Assembly (NCBI RefSeq): GCF_947488515.1
Contig: NZ_CANKZF010000001.1
Coordinates: 1,178,001 to 1,242,000 of the forward strand
Origin: an uncultured Nocardioides sp.
GTDB taxonomy: Bacteria; Actinomycetota; Actinomycetes; Propionibacteriales; Nocardioidaceae
Length of the DNA: 64,000 bases
Reading direction: 5' to 3'
Part shown: piece after piece, positions 35,124 through 41,266 of the stretch
How positions within the stretch are numbered: the first letter of the stretch is position 1
Layout: every line of letters starts with the position of its first letter
The notes under the pieces: generated by a model
The model's input: the letters and a program-made list of their open reading frames with translations, nothing else
Databases searched by the model: none
Told to the model about the DNA's origin: nothing
Position numbers and translations under genes: made by a program

Positions 35124-36127
35124 CGCGACACCGCCACGGAACGTCCCGCGGCGATCTGCTCGCGCTGGGGGCGCCACCACTCCACGAGCTGGCGCAGGCC
35201 GTCCTCGAGGCCGGTGGTGGCGGTGAAGCCGAGGTCGCGTTCGGCCGCGCACGTGTCGGCGAGGCGGCGGACGACGCCGTTGACGCCGCGCTCGGGCCCG
35301 TGCTCGACGGGCAGGTCGGAGCCCATCACCCGCAGCAGGGCCTCGGCGAGCCCCAGCAGGCTGGTCTCCTCGCCGCGGGCGACGTTGTAGACGCCCTCGA
35401 CCACCCCGGAGGACGCCGCCAGCACGTTGGCGCGAGCGATGTCGGTGGTGAAGACGAAGTCCATCGTCTGCCGGCCGTCGCCGAAGATCAGCGGCGGCAG
35501 GCCGTCGTCGATGCGCTCCATCCACCGGACCAGGACCTCGGTGTAGAGGCCGTGCACGTCCATCCGCGGGCCGTAGACGTTGAAGTAGCGCAGCGCCACG
35601 TAGTCGAGGCCGTTCATCGCCCGGAAGCTGCGCAGCATGCCCTCGTTGAAGGTCTTGGCGGCACCGTAGAACGTGTCGTTGTCGTAGGGGTGCTGGTGCT
35701 CCGGGGTCGGGAACTCCTCGGCGAGGCCGTAGACCGACGCCGACGACGCGGCGACCAGCTTGTCGACGCCCGGCGCCGACGCGGCGGCCTCGACGACGTT
35801 GAAGGTGCCGTCGACGAGCACCTCCAGGGCCAGCCGGGGCTCCTCGGCGCACTGGGTGATCCGGATCGCGGCCTGGTGGAAGACGAGGTCACAGCCGCTG
35901 GTCAGGTCGTGCACCAGGTCGCGGTCGCGGATGTCGCCGCGCACCAGGACGAGGTCGGCCCCGTCGCGTCCGAGGGCGTCGCCGAGGTTGGCCTCACGTC
36001 CGCGGACGAAGTTGTCGAGGACCCGCACCTGGGCGGCCCCGGCGTCGAAGAGCTGGTCGACGAGCGTCGACCCGATCGTGCCGGCACCGCCGGTCACCAG
36101 CGCGGTCGCGCCGGCCAGGGCGGTCAT
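35120..36127 (-). CDS. NAD-dependent epimerase/dehydratase (extended SDR)
   Basis: The 335-aa product starts with a Rossmann motif GGAGTIGS (residues 13-20). The active site has ASSASVYG (Ser) and YGAAK (Tyr and Lys near residues 153-157), and it has RYFNVYGPRMDVHG near 180, characteristic of UDP-glucose/GlcNAc 4-epimerase-like extended SDRs. It probably epimerises or dehydrates a nucleotide sugar for this glycan. ATG at 36127 overlaps the oxidoreductase stop. The precise substrate cannot be told from sequence. Confidence 0.88.
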   Translation of the reverse strand: MTALAGATALVTGGAGTIGSTLVDQLFDAGAAQVRVLDNFVRGREANLGDALGRDGADLVLVRGDIRDRDLVHDLTSGCDLVFHQAAIRITQCAEEPRLALEVLVDGTFNVVEAAASAPGVDKLVAASSASVYGLAEEFPTPEHQHPYDNDTFYGAAKTFNEGMLRSFRAMNGLDYVALRYFNVYGPRMDVHGLYTEVLVRWMERIDDGLPPLIFGDGRQTMDFVFTTDIARANVLAASSGVVEGVYNVARGEETSLLGLAEALLRVMGSDLPVEHGPERGVNGVVRRLADTCAAERDLGFTATTGLEDGLRQLVEWWRPQREQIAAGRSVAVSR

Positions 36128-37248
36128 CGGACGCCCTCCATCACGGGCTCGCTGGTGGCGGCGCCTGCCTGGCGGGGCACCGGCGGCGGACCAGCCGGCA
36201 CTGGCACCGCCGCGTCGTACGACGTCTCCGCACGCTCGGCCAGCCGCTGCGAGGCGGCCTCGAGCACCTCGAGCACGCGCAGCCCGGACCGGCCGTCGGT
36301 CAGCGCCGGACGGCCCTCGTGGATGGCTGCGGCGAACTCGCCGACCATCGACCCGAGGGCCTCGCGCTCGGGCAGCGCCGGGGACCAGGTGTCGCCCAGG
36401 CGGTAGGAGACGGTGGAGGCGGCGCGGTCGGCGCCGGCGACCGAGGTGCGGGCCAGGTCGACCCCGCGGTCGTAGATGCTGAGCCGCTGCTGCGGGTTGA
36501 GGTCGTCCCACACGAGCGTGCGGCGCGATCCGCCGATCACCATCTGGCGGATCTTGGTCGGGCTCAGCCAGTTGACGTGCACGTGCGCGAGGCCGTCGTC
36601 CGGCAGCGGCAGGGTCAGGTGGCCGACACAGGCGCGGCCGGCGCCGATGGGGTCGGCGCCGGTCGCGCCGATGCCCGTGGTCGGAAGACCCCCCGGGAGC
36701 ACGAAGTCGAGGATCGCGAGGTCGTGCGGCGCCAGGTCCCAGAGCACGTCGATGTCGGGCTGCACCAGCCCGAGGTTGATCCGGACCGAGTCCACGAAGT
36801 GCACCTGGCCCAGCTCGCCGCTGCCCACCAGCTCGCGCATCTTCTGCACGGCGGGCGTGTAGCAGTAGGTGTGGTCGGTCATCAGGACCAGGTCCTGCGC
36901 GTCGGCCAGGTCCACCATCGTGCGGCCGCGGGAGACGCTGTCCGCCAGCGGCTTCTCCACGAGCACGTGCTTGCCCGCGCTCAGCGCCTGCAGCGCCAGC
37001 CCGTGGTGCGTACGGGCCGGGGTCGCGATGGCGACGGCGTCGATCCGCGGGTCGTCCAGCACCCGCTCCACGCTGTCGGTCACCTCGACGTGCGGGCCGG
37101 CGACGCGGCGCGCGCGCTCGAGGTCGAGGTCGCAGACCAGCTCGAGGTTCCAGTCGGGGGACGCCCCGAAGTTGCGGACCAGGTTGGGGCCCCAGTAGCC
37201 GGCGCCGATGACGGCGACGCCCAGCGGGGCGTTGGTGCGGGTGCTCAT
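36124..37248 (-). CDS. Gfo/Idh/MocA oxidoreductase, WlbA/WbpB-like
   Basis: The 374-aa product has the N-terminal Rossmann motif IGAGYWGPNLVRNF near residues 13-26, EKPLADS near 97 and a C-terminal catalytic domain with DLAPHDLAILDFVL near 176. WlbA/WbpB enzymes oxidise the 3-hydroxyl of UDP-GlcNAc-uronate, producing the 3-keto sugar for a DegT aminotransferase. The ATG at 37248 has GGAGGAAG upstream; the upstream extension of the frame is not needed. Its neighbours (hexapeptide acyltransferase, two aminotransferases) fit this pathway; the UDP-GlcNAc 6-dehydrogenase that would start it is not in the window. Confidence 0.82.
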   Translation of the reverse strand: MSTRTNAPLGVAVIGAGYWGPNLVRNFGASPDWNLELVCDLDLERARRVAGPHVEVTDSVERVLDDPRIDAVAIATPARTHHGLALQALSAGKHVLVEKPLADSVSRGRTMVDLADAQDLVLMTDHTYCYTPAVQKMRELVGSGELGQVHFVDSVRINLGLVQPDIDVLWDLAPHDLAILDFVLPGGLPTTGIGATGADPIGAGRACVGHLTLPLPDDGLAHVHVNWLSPTKIRQMVIGGSRRTLVWDDLNPQQRLSIYDRGVDLARTSVAGADRAASTVSYRLGDTWSPALPEREALGSMVGEFAAAIHEGRPALTDGRSGLRVLEVLEAASQRLAERAETSYDAAVPVPAGPPPVPRQAGAATSEPVMEGVR

Positions 37249-37874
37249 CGTGCTTCCTCCAGTCGGCCAGCGGCCTCCACGTAGACCTCTCCGGTGACCG
37301 GGCAGATCCACCGGTCACGGTTGTCCGAGACGAGCGGGACGCCACTGCGGCCCACCCAGCCGATCCGCCTCGCGGGCGAGCCGACGACGAGCGCGTGGTC
37401 CGGCACGTCGCGCGTCACGACCGAGCCCGCTCCGACGCTGGCCCACCGGCCGATCCGCACCGGGGCGACGCACACCGTGCGCGCCCCGACGGACGCTCCC
37501 TCCTCGATCGTCACCCCGACGGGCTCCCAGTCCTCGGCGCCCTTGCGCCGGCCGTCGGTCGTCACCGCCCGCGGGTAGGTGTCGTTGGTCAGCACGACCG
37601 CCGGGCCGATGAAGACGCCGTCGCCCAGGACGGCCGGCTCGTAGACCAGCGCCTGGTTCTGCACCTTGCACCGCTCCCCGATCCGCACGCCCGGGCCGAC
37701 GTAGACCCCGCGCCCGAGGATCGTGCCGTCGCCGACCTGCGCCCCCGAGCGCACGACGGTCTGGTCCCACACCTGCGCGCCGGGACCGACGCGGGCGCCG
37801 TCCTCGACGGTCGCGGTGGGAGCGACGAGGGCGCGGTCCCGAGGACGGGGACGTGCGTTGGACAGTGAGGTCAT
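37245..37874 (-). CDS. Hexapeptide N-acetyltransferase, WlbB/WbpD-like
   Basis: The 209-aa product consists of many hexapeptide repeats forming a left-handed beta-helix (landmarks GAQVWDQTVVRSGAQVG, GVFIGPAVVLTND, GARTVCVAPVRIG) and a short C-terminal tail ending in a CPVTGEVYVE segment. It resembles enzymes that acetylate the 3-amino group of UDP-diaminouronates. The ATG at 37874 overlaps the stop of the upstream glycosyltransferase. It sits next to the WlbA-like dehydrogenase, as in known Wlb/Wbp loci. Confidence 0.85.
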   Translation of the reverse strand: MTSLSNARPRPRDRALVAPTATVEDGARVGPGAQVWDQTVVRSGAQVGDGTILGRGVYVGPGVRIGERCKVQNQALVYEPAVLGDGVFIGPAVVLTNDTYPRAVTTDGRRKGAEDWEPVGVTIEEGASVGARTVCVAPVRIGRWASVGAGSVVTRDVPDHALVVGSPARRIGWVGRSGVPLVSDNRDRWICPVTGEVYVEAAGRLEEAR

Positions 37875-38710
37875 GTGCGTGAGCTTTCGTCTCGTTGCCA
37901 GGTGGTGAAGTCCCCGGACCTCAGCGCCCCCCGGGCGCCGAGCCGGGCGGCGACGTGGACTGCCACGAACACCGGGAGTCGGAGGGCCAGGCCGGGCCGG
38001 GTGACGGCGAGGCCGGCCAGGGTGCGCGCGCTGGTGCGCGAACCGGGGCGTCGTACGCCGAGCTGGCCGGCCTGGGCGTTGCCCGTCGCGATGCGGATGC
38101 GGCGGCGTACGAGGTCGCGGACGGTGCGCGGCGGGTGCACGACGGCGACGGCGCTGGGCACCACCCGGCGCTCCTCGCTGCTGAACGAGTCGGACATGCC
38201 GAGGTCGTCGCTCATCATCCGCGGGAGCGCGGTGACCCGCGCCTGCCCCTGCTCGGAGAGGACGACGACGCCGCGGCCGAAGAGGCCGGACTCCACCTGG
38301 GGCAGCGCCTCCCAGACGTCGTAGTACCACCGCACCCAGCGCGAGCACCCCGTGCGGGGGACGTCGCGTCGCGGGGCGGTGGCGAGGACCTCGTCGCGGG
38401 TGATCGGCTCGATCAGCCGGAGCGCGGCCACGCCGTTGAGCTCGATGTCGGCGTCGAGGTGGATGCGCGGGAAGACGTCGGTGGCGGCGTTGCCGACCCG
38501 CACGGCCTCGACCTTCGAGGGCTGCGGGATCTCGATGACGCGGGCACTCGGGTCGGCGGCGCGAGCCTCGTCGGCGGTGCGGTCGGTGCACCCGTTGCAG
38601 ACCACGACCACGTCGAGGTCGGATCCGGTGCCTTCACGCAGCGCCCGCAGGTTGCGGCCGATCGTGGCCGCCTCGTTGTGGGCGGGTATGACGACGCTGG
38701 CGACAGCCAT
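37871..38710 (-). CDS. Family 2 glycosyltransferase, first gene of the sugar-synthesis operon
   Basis: The 279-aa product has the GT-A start ASVVIPAHNEAATIGRNL, VVCNGCTDRT near residue 41 and a DADIELNG motif near 97 for metal and donor binding. The C-terminal half includes RRIRIATGNAQAG, resembling membrane-associated transferases. The ATG at 38710 has GGGGGAG upstream and a leader of about 40 nt from the promoter of operator site G. The frame could extend to 38794, but that would cross the promoter. It heads an eight-gene, fully overlapping operon ending at 31182. Confidence 0.83.
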   Translation of the reverse strand: MAVASVVIPAHNEAATIGRNLRALREGTGSDLDVVVVCNGCTDRTADEARAADPSARVIEIPQPSKVEAVRVGNAATDVFPRIHLDADIELNGVAALRLIEPITRDEVLATAPRRDVPRTGCSRWVRWYYDVWEALPQVESGLFGRGVVVLSEQGQARVTALPRMMSDDLGMSDSFSSEERRVVPSAVAVVHPPRTVRDLVRRRIRIATGNAQAGQLGVRRPGSRTSARTLAGLAVTRPGLALRLPVFVAVHVAARLGARGALRSGDFTTWQRDESSRT

Positions 38711-38757
38711 CTCACTCCCCCGACTCACGCGCCGGGCCCCACGCCCGTCACGCTCCG

Positions 38758-38819
38758 ATCTTGTGGACTGCGACCGCTCGGTCGGACCGCCCACGGGGGC
38801 TTTCGCCCATTTTGGGGAG
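38758..38819 (-). promoter_or_regulatory. Operator site G and promoter of the long sugar-synthesis operon
   Basis: The element CGCCCA-TTTT-GGGGAG lies at 38804-38819. On the minus strand a CAAGAT -10 lies at 38763 to 38758, 48.5 bp from the centre, about 40 nt before the ribosome site and ATG at 38710. The operator abuts the 3' end of the LCP-like gene. Confidence 0.7.
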
Positions 38820-38821
38820 CC

Positions 38822-39523
38822 CTACCCGGCGGCGGCGAAGCTGATGTCGGCCGAGCGGAGGTCGCGCAGGTGGAGCACCAGGAGGTCGAGCTCGGCGACG
38901 GTCCAGGTGTCGTCGATCGCGACGCCCGAGGCCGTCGTGCGCAGGGCGCGGTAGAGGGAGAGGGGCTGTTTTCGCAGCTCGGCGTGGAGGGTGCCCTCCA
39001 GCACGAGGCGGAGGTAGTCGTGCTGGGCGACGGGGGCCGACCCGTAGCGGTAGGCGGCGTCCACGCCGTTGTCGGCGGCCAGCGTGGCGAAGGTCTGCCA
39101 GTCGATCGCCATCACGTGGTCGACCCGGCGGCCGACCGTCGACTCGACCGCCGCCACCGAGGCGCTCGCCGGCCGGGCACCGAGCCCCACGCGGTCGTCG
39201 TACGGCAGCGGCACGGACTCGACCCGTGCGCTGCGTCCGTCGGGGCGGACCTCGACGAGCATGACCGCCTCGACGGACTGGTCGCCGGGCAACCAGGACA
39301 CGTCCTCGCCACCACCGGGTCGCGTGCCGACCATCAGGATCGTCTCGCCGAGCGCCGGCGGCGGGCGCTCGCCCAGGCCGTCGAAGGCGCCGTCGATGCG
39401 GCCCATCCGGCTGGTCAGGCTGAGGTTGAGGACCAGGGCGGCGGCGAGCCCGAGCACGCCCAGCAGCGTGACGACCGCCAGCAGGCGGCGCAGCCGCGGG
39501 CGCCGGCTCGTGGCGCCTGCCAT
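38822..39523 (-). CDS. Degenerate LytR-CpsA-Psr-like membrane protein
   Basis: The 233-aa product has a basic N-terminus, one transmembrane helix (about residues 13-33) and an extracellular domain. That domain follows the order of LCP domains: TILMVGT, a strand with VEAVMLVEVRPDG, SVPLPYDDRVG at the position of the SIPRDT motif, VGRRVDHVMAIDWQTFATLAADNGVDA. The conserved arginines that bind the polyprenyl pyrophosphate in LCP ligases (RTD and SIPRD) are not present. It may bind rather than transfer glycan, or be a diverged accessory. ATG at 39523; regulated by operator site H. LCP assignment rests on pattern, not on a profile search. Confidence 0.55.
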   Translation of the reverse strand: MAGATSRRPRLRRLLAVVTLLGVLGLAAALVLNLSLTSRMGRIDGAFDGLGERPPPALGETILMVGTRPGGGEDVSWLPGDQSVEAVMLVEVRPDGRSARVESVPLPYDDRVGLGARPASASVAAVESTVGRRVDHVMAIDWQTFATLAADNGVDAAYRYGSAPVAQHDYLRLVLEGTLHAELRKQPLSLYRALRTTASGVAIDDTWTVAELDLLVLHLRDLRSADISFAAAG

Positions 39524-39551
39524 CGAAGTCCCCCGTCCGTCCGTGCTGCCG

Positions 39552-39595
39552 ACGCTAGGCGGTGGCGGGCGAGACCTCATGCCCCAAACGGGGGA
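39552..39595 (-). promoter_or_regulatory. Operator site H and promoter of the LCP-like gene
   Basis: A clean dyad TGCCCC-AAAC-GGGGGA lies at 39580-39595. On the minus strand a TAGCGT -10 lies at 39557 to 39552, 30.5 bp from the centre. The site therefore overlaps the -35 region, unlike the other sites at about 47.5 bp. The leader to the ATG at 39523 is about 22 nt. Confidence 0.68.
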
Positions 39596-39598
39596 CGG

Positions 39599-40180
39599 TC
39601 AGGAGTTGAAGCGCTGCTGGGTCTTCTCGAGGCCGTCGGTGATCAGCGACTCGACGGCGTCGGCGGCGTCGGAGACCTGGAACGGCAGCTCCTTGCGCTC
39701 GACGGTCGAGTAGTTGGACAGCACGAAGTCGGCGACGTCCTGGCGGCCCGGCGGTCGGCCGATGCCGGCGCGGACGCGGTGGAAGTCGCCGGTGCCGAGC
39801 GAGGACCGCATCGACCTGAGCCCGTTGTGGCCGTTGTCGCCGCCGCCTAGCTTGACCCGCAGCGTGCCGAAGGCGATGTCGAGCTCGTCGTGGATGGCGA
39901 TGATGTGCGCCGGGTCGACCTTGTAGAACGTGGCGAGCGCCTTGACCGGGCCGCCGGACTCGTTCATGTAGCCGCGGCCGCGGGCGAGCACGACCCGCGG
40001 CCCGCCCAGCGACAGTCGGCCCTCGACGACGTCGGCACGACCCGACTTGTGGGAGCGGAACGGTGATCCCATCCGGGAGGCGAGCTCGTCGGTGACGAGG
40101 TAGCCGATGTTGTGCCGGTGCCCGGCGTAGGTCGGACCGGGGTTGCCGAGACCGACGACCAGCCACACGTCGCTCGTCAT
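39599..40180 (-). CDS. pth: Peptidyl-tRNA hydrolase
   Basis: The 193-aa enzyme cleaves peptidyl-tRNAs released from stalled ribosomes. GLGNPG lies at residues 10-15, the catalytic His23 in HRHNIGY, YMNESGGPV near 70, HDELDI near 95 and GGGDNGHNGLRS near 110. Length matches the family. The ATG at 40180 was chosen; a GTG at 40195 and a longer frame to 40240 are alternatives. It lies downstream of rplY on the same strand, as usual in actinobacteria, but a nested inverted repeat separates the two. Confidence 0.95.
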   Translation of the reverse strand: MTSDVWLVVGLGNPGPTYAGHRHNIGYLVTDELASRMGSPFRSHKSGRADVVEGRLSLGGPRVVLARGRGYMNESGGPVKALATFYKVDPAHIIAIHDELDIAFGTLRVKLGGGDNGHNGLRSMRSSLGTGDFHRVRAGIGRPPGRQDVADFVLSNYSTVERKELPFQVSDAADAVESLITDGLEKTQQRFNS

Positions 40181-40215
40181 GCTCGTCTCTGTCACGCGTC
40201 CATCCTTCCATCGGT

Positions 40216-40324
40216 GACCGGGCACTTCCTCGCGCTCCACAACGCCGACCGGGCGGTTCCTCGCGCTGTAACGCGAGGAACCGCCCGGTCAGTGAGCTCT
40301 AGCGCGAGGAAGCGCCCGCTCGGT
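40216..40324. repeat. Nested inverted repeats between rplY and pth
   Basis: The inner pair is perfect: a 19-bp arm at 40247-40265 and its complement at 40272-40290 with a six-base loop. An outer pair (40216-40236 and 40301-40324) carries diverged copies of the same arm; the nonamer TTCCTCGCG or its complement occurs four times. It can fold as a very stable hairpin and may terminate rplY transcription or act as an RNA-processing site. The arm repetition is more than a simple terminator needs. Confidence 0.75.
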
Positions 40325-40327
40325 GGA

Positions 40328-41014
40328 TCACTCGGAGTCGGTGCCCTCGGCAGCGGCGTCCTCGGCGATGGCCTCTTCCTGGGCGTCGGCGATCTCGGCG
40401 TCGGAGACCTCGTGCTCGATGCCGGCCTCGGCCTCGGCCTCCTCCAGCTCGGCCTCGAGGGCCTCGGCGGAGATCTGCTCGGTCACGTTGACGATGAGGA
40501 GCTCCTCGTCGGCCAGCAGGGTCGTGCCGGACGGGAGGGTGAGGTCCTTGGCCAGGATCTGGGTGCCGGCGGCAGCGCCCTCGACCGAGACCTCGAAGAA
40601 CTCGGGGATGTGGGTGGCCTCGGCCTCGACGGAGACGACCGTGTTCTCGTTGACGACCAGGGTCTCGGGGGCAGCGTCGCCCACGACGTGGATCGGGACG
40701 TCGACGGTGACCTTCTCGCCGCGACGGACGGCGACGAAGTCGAGGTGCTCGATGACGCGGCGGATCGGGTCGATCTGCACGTCCTTGGTCAGCGCGAGCT
40801 GCTCGGAGCCGTCGACGTCGAGCGCGAGGAGCGCGTTGGCGCCGCCGTGCTTGAGCGCCATCATCGTCTGGTGGCCGGGCAGGATGACGTGGACCGGCTC
40901 GTTGCCGTGGCCGTAGATGACGGCGGGGATCTTGTCGTCACGGCGGATGCGGCGGGCGGCGCCCTTGCCGAACTCGGTGCGGGCCTCGGCGGCGATCTTC
41001 TCGGGGGCAGACAT
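40328..41014 (-). CDS. rplY: 50S ribosomal protein L25 (CTC family)
   Basis: The 228-aa product has an N-terminal L25 domain (about residues 5-92) that binds 5S rRNA, a TL5-like C-terminal domain (about 95-185) and a very acidic alanine/glutamate-rich tail. This is the long CTC form typical of actinobacteria. Two adjacent ATGs occur; the second (41014) has GGAG six bases upstream and was chosen. It has an approximately 150-nt leader that may be structured. rplY precedes pth. Confidence 0.93.
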   Translation of the reverse strand: MSAPEKIAAEARTEFGKGAARRIRRDDKIPAVIYGHGNEPVHVILPGHQTMMALKHGGANALLALDVDGSEQLALTKDVQIDPIRRVIEHLDFVAVRRGEKVTVDVPIHVVGDAAPETLVVNENTVVSVEAEATHIPEFFEVSVEGAAAGTQILAKDLTLPSGTTLLADEELLIVNVTEQISAEALEAELEEAEAEAGIEHEVSDAEIADAQEEAIAEDAAAEGTDSE

Positions 41015-41174
41015 CATGTTCTCCGTACGTCGGTAGGGGGTCGGGGGGCCTCGGGCCGGAGACGACGAACGCCGCGCTCCGGATCGGGGGCGCGGCGCAG
41101 TGATGCGGTCCGGCCCAGTCGATCACGGAGTCCCGTCGTGCGGGCTCCCTCGCCGAGGCAACTTCACAACCCTA
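41015..41174 (-). promoter_or_regulatory. Long 5' leader and promoter of rplY
   Basis: A TAGGGT -10 on the minus strand (41174 to 41169) with TTCGAC 19 bases upstream implies a start near 41162 and a leader of about 148 nt. The leader holds an eight-base-pair GC hairpin (41070-41077 pairs with 41090-41097). Ribosomal-protein leaders are often autoregulated, but no known leader class was recognised. Confidence 0.45.
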
Positions 41175-41254
41175 GACCGCGGTCGGGTGAGAGGTCGAAT
41201 CGCGGCGTGCGTCGCCGGCACCTATGTCGGAGGCGCCGCCGATGGCCCGCTCAC

Positions 41255-41260
41255 TAGGGT
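41255..41260 (+). promoter_or_regulatory. Leaderless promoter of pepN
   Basis: TAGGGT ends six bases before the GTG at 41267, the normal distance for a transcript that starts at the first base of the start codon. Confidence 0.65.
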
Positions 41261-41266
41261 GTCCCG

